From Ixodes scapularis (Eukaryota; Arthropoda; Arachnida; Ixodida; Ixodidae), in assembly GCF_016920785.2 (NCBI RefSeq), contig NW_024609884.1, positions 30,114,080 through 30,178,079 on the forward strand: a stretch of 64,000 nt of DNA, given 5' to 3'. The position numbers and the translations under genes are program-made. Shown piece after piece: positions 22,901-34,900 of this stretch (position 1 is the first letter of the stretch; each line of letters begins with the position of its first letter). The notes below the pieces were generated by a model, which saw only the letters and a program-made list of their open reading frames with translations, did not search any database and had not been told where the DNA came from.

Positions 22901-25900
22901 TGTCTAAAACGATGCAAGTTGCAGTCATAGACACGCAAAAAAAAACCGCATCGCGAAAAAAATTTTCCCGCGCGCGCGCGCCTTTTTATTTTTGGCGTTT
23001 GATTTTCCCGCCTCTCGCCTCCTCGCTTCTTTTGATCGGTGACGTCAAAAATCAGGAAATTTAGAAGCTTTGTAGGCGACATCTCTATAACATTTAATGA
23101 CGGCAATCGTAAAACATGTTTTTTAACGCAATTGCGAACGCACTACGGCCCTTCTTTTTGAAATACCAAAAATCGGGAGTTGGTTGTGGTGCCGTCTCCT
23201 GGATTTGTATCCTCCAACGGAAAACAGGCGACACCGCTCAAAACCGGTCCGCCGCAACGCCGCCGCGGCCGCCGCTCACTCCTTTCCTCCTCGCTTTGGG
23301 TCGCCATGGCAACAGCAGGGAGTGGTGAAAGAAAGTCGACTCTCAGGTCGCCGCGATTTTTGACGTCAAGGCACCAGCGCCGATCGCGCGGGAACTTCGA
23401 ATTCGGCATTTGGAAATTGTTTTTTTACTTCACAAATACTGAATTCCCAAATTTCAAATTTTGAGGGTAATGTCCCGGCATCGTTATCAAACGTTTCGGA
23501 TAATAAAAAAAAATATGATTTTGATGTGTCAGTGCCCCTTTAAGACCCGCGTCTCCCCTTAAGTACTACTTAGTTTGCTCATCAGTAATTACGACATAAT
23601 CCTTGATTGTGTATGTGCACTTTGAGATCCTTTTTATAATGTACATGAAAGGATACAAAAAAAGGTGTTAAAAAAAAAAGAAACAGCCGCAACATTTGTT
23701 TAATTAATTTAGGCCACTGCAGTCATGAAGAAAATGCTTCTGCTTAAAACTACTGCGTAACATTTACTCAAACAAAATTAGACAAAACTGCATTTGCATT
23801 CACATTATTTGAGCTCAGATCAGATTAAAAACAGAGGATTAAACAAAATGGTTCTTCCACATACAGTCGTGAAGTGGACCTCATATTGCTTCAATACCTT
23901 TGAATTATTCTTGCCTTTTTTAACGCTTCTTGACAGTAGTTTTCTTTTATATGTGTGCCCACACTTAGAATTTATTTTGCTACAAGAACCACACATGCAA
24001 TAATTAATTATTAAACAATTAAATACTAAAAGTATGCAATAAGATATACTCATTTGATGCTCGCTGCTTCCAGTAAACCGAACCACCACTCATTTAAACA
24101 CCATTTGCACACACTGCTGGAAGCCCTTCTTTAAGTGATATGAAAATATCTGTGCACATAATTTGGGCTAGAAACAAGACAGACATATTATGACAACTCA
24201 GGTCAACCCGACTTAGACTAGAAAGGCCCGTGCACTTCACACCACCACCCTACCACCGAGTGCAAAAATGCACTGGACACGAGAGCTGTGTCGGTGTTCG
24301 GCTGGGACCCTTCTTCAATCAACGAGCCAAAAAACGCTCGGTGCGTTCCTAGTGCAAAACATTTTGCAAAGGGAGGAGGAAATTAACAAGATTTGATTAG
24401 TCTAGATCAGTGATTCTCAATCATTGATGTTTCGCGGAACCCTTGTAAATCGGCGGAGATGGTGGAGGACCCTGTTCGTGGTGAGGGGAAGGAAAAGGTA
24501 TTGGTTAATTATAATAATGATTTAATAAATGGATAAAACTAAGGGCTAGTCTCAACTAGAGTTCTCTCATTGACATACACACGAGAAAACTCACCCGAAA
24601 ATTGGAAAGTTTCTTCTCAATCTGAAAACAAAATACAACTGTTCTTGCCGGGCCTGACTGATGAGACGGCTTCGCGGACCCCTAGAATGCCTTCGCAGAC
24701 CCTGATTTGAGAACCGTCAGCCTAGGTCATGGGTTTTCAAACATTTTTTATCGTGAGAAATGCCCATCTGCCTAGAATGACAGTTAAGGAACCCTTGCCC
24801 CTCTTGGCATTGTTACCATTTCCACAGTACATTTGCCTACAGATATCGTAAAAATTTATGCACACACCAGAGCATCTTGGGCTCTTAGCTGTGCACCAGT
24901 GCAAAACTCAAACATGCTTCACCCATTTCGGTGGGGGGTCAAAGGGTCAAGCGTATTTTTTGATTTGACACTTTTGAAAGTGCCCTCCTAAATATGAAAC
25001 CGCATGCACTGCGGGAGGTTTTGCTATTTGTAATGTCTTTGGCAAACTATAAACGTTATATAGTGCAATCCACTTCTAACGATACCACATATAATGATCA
25101 GTTTCTAGAGGACCATGCATTTTTGCGTGGGGTATCCAGTCCAGATACAATAATAATCAACTAGTATAATGATTGCATTTTACGGTTTTCTCATCATTAC
25201 ATTGCACTGTATACACACACATCATGTTCTGCTTTGCTGGGGCTATTTATAGTTTCAAAATTATAAGATCTGCACGTGTGACCAGTTCGATATGATCGGC
25301 GGTAGAGTGCCCGCTCTTCCCATTCAGACTTTTAACGCTTCTTAGAATTTAATTCAAAGGATAAAAGCTTACCATCTAATTAAGAAGCCCTGTAAAGTAC
25401 CTTCGGTTCGGATTCTGAAACCGCCTGAATGTCGCAGAAGCGGACACACCAAAATGAAGCAGAATGGGGTAAAGGTGACAACTTTTCATCCCCAATATTT
25501 CATTTCATGCTTCTAAACCTGAACAGCTTGCACACATTGTGCATGCTCCCACTAGATAGTTAAAAAAAGAAAGAAACACCTGTACATCGACTTTTTCTTT
25601 ATAGGTCGGGTTTTGTTTCCTTTGGAAACAAAACCCGACCACTGGGAAACATATTTTGGGGAAAAAACTTGACCGTCAGAGTTACATACTGCCATAATTG
25701 GAACACACTTTACACTTTGGGTCGGGACGATCAAGAGAACATAGGTGCTCGGGGAACCCCAGAGGGCACTCTGGGGAATCCATGGGTTCCTGAAAGCCCA
25801 GTAAAAGAACCCATGGTCTAGGTGCAGTTGCCCAAGAACACCAAGGCCCCTCAATGCCACAGAGGTGGCAAAGTGCACCTTTCTCACACGCACGTGGTAA

Positions 25901-28900
25901 ACCGGGAGATCTAGCACATACCTCTCGTCCCGTCCATAGCGGCCACCGTAGCTGTCGCGTGGCGGTCCACCGGGGGGTCCACCCCGGCCAAAGTCGTCTC
26001 GGCCGTAGGGGGCCGGAGGGGGGTGGGCATCACGACCGTAACGCGACTCCTCCCTCCCGAAGCGGCGATCGGGTGGTGGAAATCCGTCGTCTCCGCGGCG
26101 GGGAGGAGATCGGTCAAAGGGCTTGCCCATGGGCGACCTGTCCAAGGGCACCAGGCATCAACGTTCTGACGCAGCTCATATACACACCCGCCGCGCATCG
26201 AGATTAATATTGCATCAATGTTCTACAGCCAGGAGTGACGACGGCAGAGCAACTTGACACATTAAGTCAGGCCAGACACGCAACTTGCCACAATTACTAC
26301 AACAAACAATTTTCGAGGCTAGCAGCCGCTCCCCGCAAAGCGTCTTTGGACAAACTGTTACAGCCTCATTCCTTACAAGATGAAACCTCTTCTTAGTAAA
26401 GTCGATTTACTGCATACATCTTTTTTGTCAAATAAGTACCTCAGGAACGGGTACCAGCCTTACAAGCTTGCCACAAGTTTTCTTTAGAACAAAGTCAAAT
26501 TGTGCCAAGCTTGCAATGCAATGAAAAACACTTTAAACATTGATGTAAAAAAAATAAATATTGTGGGTGCAATGTTTTTACAATTGACGGGCCTGTTGTA
26601 CCAGCACGAAATCTTTAAAGAAACACCAAGAGTTGTCACAAAAGGCCAAGCGCACCTGTCATCCCGCTTAAATTCTCGCTCGTCAAAGTCCCGTCGAATC
26701 GGGGAGCGCTCCCTTCCCATGCTCATGGCTGGTCGCCGATCTGGGTGATCCTGGTGATAGTCTCTGCTGGAATACGCAAAGCATGAGCCACCAGATGTCA
26801 AGGCACAACTCGGCAGGATCAAGACTTTTGGAAATGGGCTGATGGCAATAGTTCAACAAATCATCAAAAAGGTTCCCCTACAAGGGGCTAAACACCCTAA
26901 CAAACTCTGAAAACAAAAGGTTAGAACAAGACAGAAAACATGAAATTTTATCATTTTACTTGTAAGGCAAGTCTTTATCTAAAATCAACTTTGAGCTTGG
27001 ATCATATCCTTCACCCTTTAAATGACAATGACAGGTTTTATTTGCAGGGCAACAAATTTGGCGGTTTTCCCATTAAATTTAGCAGTTTTCAAATGATGTT
27101 AGCATTCTTTCTGGAGGTCTGAAATGTTTTAGTTTATATTTATCAGACATAAGTAGCTTAATTTATGCGAGTCACAAGTGTCGTCAGCTTTGCTTACTCA
27201 GCAAAATTGTGGTCAGTGAACGTAATGGTTGCTACGCCATTGAGATATTACGGTGGAAAACATTGAAATATGCTGTGAATTGATTGATTGATTCGTGCTC
27301 AAAACAAAAGCAGTTTTTCAGGTCAGCCAAACGAAACGGGCCCAGCGAAGTATGCATAAAATTTTAAAAAAAGGGGGCTATATTTGATCATAAAATTTGT
27401 GACTGGTTACACAAGTGCCAAGCGACATCACACAACTCAGATACCACTCCTGCAAAACAATTTTCAGCGAAGCATATAACATCCTAACTGAAACTTGTAC
27501 TGAGTAACAGCAAATGTTGCACAAAAGATCGGAACAATCAAAGTGTAAATGTCATTATCTGCACATACGATGGCTTCAAGTTAAACAGCCACCACTGATC
27601 CCTATTTTTCGCCGTTCCGCCGTTCTCGGTCACCACATACTTCTGCGCCAAACTTTTTTTTCTCTCGTCAACTATGCATATTTTTTCACTAGATGGCGCA
27701 GTACTTTCAATCTTCAAGACTGTTGCCAGACTACTAAATTTTAAAAAATGTGGTAAAACCGAGACAAACAAAAAATTATTACGTGGTATGTTGCCTGTAG
27801 GCAACATTTGTCAATAAAAGGTTAAAGTGGAATTAGAGCCAAGGAGATTGTGAGACCATCTTGGCTCTGAATGCACCTCAGCTGTGCAAGCAAGAGGATA
27901 TGCCAGAGCCATAAGCGTACACCTAACTTCAGTTTCACTAGCAAACTTTGAACAAAAGAGTATAATGTGCTCCCAATGCACGAGCACACAATAAGTGGGA
28001 TCTTCATTTAGAGTTGGTACTTAATGCTATCACTGACATGCTAAACAAAACAAAGATCGACTAAGAGTTTTACAACAAAGAAGGGGTTAAAGAAACCAGG
28101 ATGCGATATTTGGGTTTAGCAAATACTGTTTCAAAAACAAACTGAACTGAACCAAGGAGCAAGTCTTGTCAATATCGTTGGCTAATGCCGACACCCCCAA
28201 CTTGTCAGCAAAGTGAATGGCAATGTCAAATCTCAATTAGAAATTATCGATATAAAGCTAGTGGGAAAAAGCTTCTTTTACACAGCTACTGCACTGTTCA
28301 AAAAAAGAAATAACCTGTAAGACTCATTACGTGGTTCTTATAACTGCCCAACCAGTTTGATGTATGCAGACAGACAGACTGCAGGACTCCTACAACACTA
28401 TTCCCAAACCCCCATTGTTAAAAAAAAAAAAAAAAAAAAAACATGTTTCAGACCTACTTTGAAGACCCACGCTCTTGCCCTTTCTTGGGCCTGCTAGAAT
28501 TGGAAGGTAAGAAAAAAAAAAAAAAAGCAGATCAGGCACCTAACATAATGCTATCACAGACCTCCAGCAGCCAAAAGTAAACATTACAATATATGCCAAA
28601 AATAAGATAGTCTCACCTTTCTCGTTCCCTTGAATTCGCCCGAAGAGGACGCCTAGACTCTTGTGCACTGCAAACTTTCAGCTCTGCAACAACAGACTGA
28701 GTGTCACGGTAGCACACACAGGTATAACTAAAGCCCACTGCAACCGGCTAAGAAAAGGAACCATTTTTTCATGCAGAATGCGTTTTAGGGTTGGTTTTTA
28801 AGTATAGAGCGTTACGAAAACATGATAACATGGAGGGAAATTACACAAACTAAATTTAGTGGGAAGCTTTCCCATTAAATTTAGTGCAGTTTATGTATGT

Positions 28901-31900
28901 CTTAATGTCCAGAAATTTTTCACACCAATTTTAGCAGAAAAAACTTGCCACTAAATTCTCGTATTGCGACATCATGATGCGACGCAGGATGTCCCGGCAT
29001 CACATGCTAGCAACCACATGACCCACAGTAGCACCAACCCCAAAAGCCAAATGAGCTAAACAAATCCAAACAGCAGAGCAACAGCAACTCACGTAAGAGG
29101 CAGCCCTTGAAGAAGATGCCTCCCTCGCCCTTGACAGCTGCCTGAGCTTCCTCCTCCTCTCTGAACTGGACAAAGCCAAAGCCTCCCTTGTGCAGCGAGA
29201 TGCCTGATGGGGACAGCAAGCCACAACAAAGTGAGAACTAGACAACAGAGAGTACAATGCCCATAACTGGCCCCTCGCAAGTTCGGATGCAATTGTGTAA
29301 ACTCAGGCAGGTTTTGATGCCTATGGCTCAACATGCCACCTGCCCGGTTTTGGACCGGCATGGCCAGTTTTCTGGATAGCAGGCTGGTACAGGTGCAGAT
29401 CCAAGGGAGGGGGGGCGACGGGGGCGGCCGCCCCCCACCAAACAAAGTCGACCCCCCCCCCCCCCCCCCCCCCTTTCCCAAGATAAGACCAACTACCGGC
29501 CTGCCAGGTGGTAGAAGGCTCGGTACTCAAGGACGCGGGTTCAAAATAGGGTAGGTCGCACCCTAGCAGGCACACTTGTTCTCTGAACTTGGAGAACCAC
29601 TCCGTCGCTTCAACCGAGACTGAAGTCTGCGGCGGCGGTTTCAAAGCACGGCTTGGAGCCAATAGGTAGGCGCAGCGGTGCACATCTAGGGGCTGTTGGC
29701 GCAGTGTGGTTCTGTGACGGCTAAAACGAAAGGCGCAAGCCTAAGTCCTGTTTACCTTACTTTAGATTCCCCCCTACCCAAATTTCCCGCCCGCCCCCGC
29801 CGCCCCCGCCGCCCCCCCCCTCCCAAAACTGAGTTCTGGATCTGCACCTGGGCTGGTGCCGGTCCATAGCTAAGACTGACCATAAATTGCTGTTACGTTT
29901 CAACTATCCAAGTGCAATTTTTTTTCGGACATTCTTAATTGCATTTTATACCGTCAACGCAACAACTACCACAAACAATGCTTGTCGACGGCAAAAAATA
30001 AATGGAAAAAGAATACCGCAATGTATGCTAAAAATCCACTGAGGATTCGCCAAGTAGAGAAAGTGTGTGGGCAAGCGGCAACGTTGTTCTAAGTCAGATT
30101 AGAAAAAAAAAAAATGGATCACACAACTTGACAGTTGAAAGAACCATGGAGTGGGTGCAGGAGCAAATGGGATAACGAGGGAAATAGGAAACAGAAGGAA
30201 GGTGGAGCCCACGGGGGTGCGGGGAATACAGGACTGCCCTGCCCTGCCCTCCCACTAGCTGTGCCTTCTGCGACGTGTTGGTTTGAAGACGTAACAGTTG
30301 TTGGCGTCTTGACAAAAACAGACACGGTGTTATCGCCCATCCACCGAGGGGGGCACAAAACATTGCAGCGAAAAGGATGCGTCCTGCTCTCTCGCGGGTC
30401 ATGAGCAATGCAGCCTGCAGCATAAGTGCGGAGGCCACCTGGCAGTCTTTGTGCAGCTTGTGCACACACTACTCTTTTTTTTTTTTTTGGCGGTTAAACG
30501 TTTGGCAGAGGGCTTAAAGGGATACTACAACGAAATTTCGGCGCTCATTTTTTGGTCTATATGTGTTCAAAGGAGCAGCATCACATTGAACATGCCAATA
30601 TCTTGTTAAAAAAGTCACGAAAAGGAATTTTAAAACGAATTAAATGATTAGCAAAGAGCACCTGGTGGATGTCGCTAACGCCTTGGTTGTAATGCCCGTC
30701 TAGCTAGTGACGGAGGTTGTCTCGCCTCCGGCCACGATGAGAGAAGAGGGGCAGGAGGAACTCCCCTCTTCCCGATAATGCCTTTTGTGTGTTGCAGAAG
30801 TCGCTATTGTCCCCCTACAAGATTACAGAAGATTAACCCGTCACTCAAAATTCGTACAAAAGCAGCCGCTTCGGTGGCTGGAACAACTAGGCTATCCTCT
30901 CGACGTCAGCCTCGCCGTAGCTGTGCTCGTCCTGAGACAACCTACGTCACGATTGCGTTGGATGTCACGTGGTCTCCGCTGGGCCTTCTCCGAGCGCTTG
31001 CCAGAGTGGGCCGTTTATAACGAAAAATACAGCCACCTGGCTCAAAATACAAACGTGCGATTGTCATTTACGATTATTGTGGATCATATTCAACCTATTT
31101 TTGAACATGACGGGAATATTTCAAATTTCGTTGAAGTATCCCCTTAAAGGGGTACACCAGCGATTTTTTTAGCTACCTCAACTAACTATATTTTCTGACC
31201 CTCCGGCTTTTACCCTTTCCATTATGCTATTTAGTATCGCGAAATTCATAGTAGTTATTGCGAAATCGGCAAATGAAAATTATGCGAAAACCAACATTCA
31301 AATATACCCGCACTTTTCAGTGCCGTGACGTCAGTGGTGGGCAGGCTTGCCAGTCGAGCGAGCAGTCTAAAGAATAGAATATGCCAATCATTTGTTCCGT
31401 GCTAGAGCGCAGGGACTGGAGCAAGCTTCCAAAGCATTCATTTGACACCATGAAACTGCTTCGAATCAGTTGGGAACAAATTCTACAGTCCAAGGAGTGA
31501 ACCCCTGCACTTCCACTGACGTCACTTTTTCGTTGTTGCCAGTAGAGACTTTCAGTTTGAAAAACACGGTGAGGACCAAAATTGTAAATTCAATAACTTT
31601 GTGAAAAAAAATTATTTTGACCTAATATTTGAGATACTATTTTGACGATGATGTTTGGCGAGTTCAGCAAAATTTCAAGCAAATCGGGGACCATGAAGAA
31701 ATCGCCGGAGTACCCCTTTAAAGGGGCGGTGCAACGATTTTCGGACTTCGGTCAAAGATTTCTGGAAGTTGCCCTCTGACACTTCTGAAGTAAAGAACAG
31801 AAAACCGATTTCGCCTGCGTGTCCTAGTTGTTGCGTAAAAAAAAGATAAAGATTGGCAATTCGGGCACCCCTCAACTCACTCCCAGTCTTCAGGGTCACA

Positions 31901-34900
31901 CCTGGTCGCACTCCCAGTGACGTCATTCGGAGTGCCGTGTAGCTTCCCGTGTGCTATCTCGGAGGACGCTTCCCGTCCCTCTCTCTGCGTACATTAGCGG
32001 GCGCTATGCTGCAGCTTAGAGCCGAGCGAGGTCACGTAATCTTTCCGCCGTAGTTCCTTCGGCTGCCACTTGGGGCTGCAGGTGGGGGAAAAAGCTCGAC
32101 TTTTGCTTTGCGATTATGCAGCGGAATCGCAACATTTTTAATGAAGGAAGTGTTTTCTCTATCCTCTGGGACACGATAAACAACGTAAAAATGACGAGAT
32201 GCAAAGTATTTTAATCATAAAATTGTTGCACCGCCCCTTTAACGCTTTCCCCACCATGGACGACCTGAGTTCCTCCACACTGTTTGTACCGCTCCCCCCG
32301 AAGACGGGCTGGGCTCGTCTACGTTGATTCGGGCTCCAAATTTCTACCATGGACGAACTGGGCTAGTCCACGTGTTTCCAGTGAGCTTTGCCGTGGATAG
32401 ATGGCGCTTCACAGAAAATAAAAACCTGGTAAATTTCTGAATTTGGCAGAAAATTGTTCCAACGCAGGCAACAGGGGATTTAAAAATGCCGACGTCAACT
32501 TCTGGTCGCTGCGTTCATAGTGACGATCTTTCCTCAAAATGGGGGCGAAAAGGAAGATACTGTGACGTCTCTTCAGATTCAGAAGACGAGGAAATGAATC
32601 TTTCATCGAACAGCGAGAGCAATGCAACTGAGTTATTGGATTTGAGCTTAGGCGACTCCGATTTCGAAGAGGTCATTGTGTCGGTGTGTCGGCATGGACT
32701 AGAATCAGTGTAAAAAATCCCCCTCCAGCCCCTCCACGTTTTGCGTTCGCTTTGCGTGCAATGTGATGTGAACTGTCTGCAGTACTGCTATGCCCGGCCT
32801 GAACGTCCATGTGCAAGGTGATGTAACTGTCTGCGGTAATGCAGTGAAGCGGAACTTCAGTCCCTTTTTCTTTTGCAGTGTGTTCAAAGATTTCTCATAT
32901 AATAAATATTTTGGCATTTGTTTTTGGCCTTTGTATTGCATATTAAATTTATAGGGCACATAAAAAAATTCAGTATTTTCGCATTGTTTGTTTTCAAAAT
33001 TTTTGCGGTAGGCAAAGGGTTAAATGGCATGGCGTGTTCACCCCTAAGCTGACAAAGCAGTGGGAGCTATGCGCTCGCCGGACCAATCGACCGCCCGCCC
33101 CCTTTCATCATCTAATCCTGCTCTCTGTGCATGGGTATGGGTCGGAGCATGATCAAAATAAATGCGTGACTGGTCAAACAAGCACATAGCTTCCATTGCA
33201 CTGCAAGCTTAGGGGTGGATGGAGTCCAGATCTCTCTATAAAGCAGCGACATTGTTTGGGCCATGGTTCCAAAAGGGGGGGGGGAATTCTAGCTTTTGCC
33301 CCAATGCCCAAGGCACGCAACGACACATCTTGAGAGCAGGTCCAATGCTGCCTTCCTTCCCATTGTGCCCCCTGCCAGTTTGGAAAAACCAGAGAAGGGT
33401 CTATAGGAAAGTGCGGAAGCTGCGCGCCCTGTTTCTTCTGGCCTCCCTCGTAGAGAGCCTTGTCTGAATAACACAGGGCAAAGGAATGGTAGAACCCTGC
33501 AAGGTCAAGGTGAGATCTTGGGCGGTGCGGTTGTAGCGGCGGGCGGTAAAGGAATACTAGTCGGCTCCTTTGCTTTCCCCACATGTGCTCTGCTCTAGCA
33601 GAATCTCACTTCCTGCCTGCTCTCGCCTTCCCTCTCCTCTCCTCACCCCCCAAAAAAAACTAAGCTGGATTTGGGAGGTCTCTGTGCAGTATCTCATTCT
33701 ACTGAAGACTTCAAAGCCATTGGTGCATTGCAGAGGTCCCTTCCAATGCGAGTCACACTGTATTTCAAGCGCTCTCTTTCATTTGATCAAACACATGCAA
33801 GAAGCCAAGTAACTCACACACCACATTTGGGCACTCTGAATCCTACAGCTATTTCATTAAACCTTTGACGGTTTAGTTTTTCCCCCAAAACAATGTTTCC
33901 TAGTGGTCAGGTTTTGTTTCCGAATATATATATATATATATAAAAAGGTCAAAGCACAGTTCTTTAATTATCTAGAGGGAGCACTTACAGTGCTTGCAAG
34001 CTGTTTAGGTTTAGACGCATTAAATGAAAATGCTGAAGGCAAAAAGTCGTCGCCTTTCTTCCATTTGGTTTCATTTTGGCACATTCGGTTCAGCGACATT
34101 CCAGCGGCTTCAGATTCCTAACCGGAAGTACTTTACAGAGCTTCTCCATTGGATGATGAGCTCTCATCCTCTGAATTAAATTGCTAAAATCGTTGGACGT
34201 CTGAATCTGAAGAGCTACTGCTCCCATTGACATTAATTGACATTACCACCAGAGCAGCCGGCAAGCAAAGTGAGCATCACGTGCGCGGAGCGTCTAATTT
34301 GAGAACTATAAATAGCCCAGCAAAGCTAAATACCGTGCAAATCTAACGTTTATATTTCGCCAAAAACACAACAAAAAGCTACACCTCGCGCAGTGCACGC
34401 AGTTTCGCACCAAGGGGGAAAATTTCAAATATGTAATCCTGCCGTACATGTACGGCGACGACCATCAAAGGGTTAACTGAATTTTGACTTCTTTAGCTTG
34501 GTCTATATTGTGACAATTTTTTCTTGCTATCAGTAGTTTAATTTGAAACCTGCCTTCTCATTTAGATAATTGGGTAAGTGTAAAGATGACCTCTTGGTAG
34601 ACCTTCCTTTTGGTATTTCTTGTTGTATTATATGCTGTATTATAGTTTGCTTGGCCTGCACTAACACACTTGTGTAAAAAAAAATGGTAGCAACCTTTAC
34701 CATCAAAGTCCTATAGTGCATGAATTGCAGTATTCAAGTTGCAATTGCTTAAAATTAGTTAGAAGACACAAGTATGAGCATTCTCCAGCTAGGCCCCCAA
34801 TTACCCTTATTTCGCATCAAACCGTCAATTCGAGAGTGAAGAACCCACATGTGAATCAATTTCCCCCGTACATTGGGCGAAGACTTGCGAAGTCCACATG

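Noticed and set aside
24724..25818. 1.1-kb hAT-like element with CATGGGTT ends and CTAGGT flanks
   Set aside because: Only about ten bases pair at the ends and the flank match is six bases, too little to support it.
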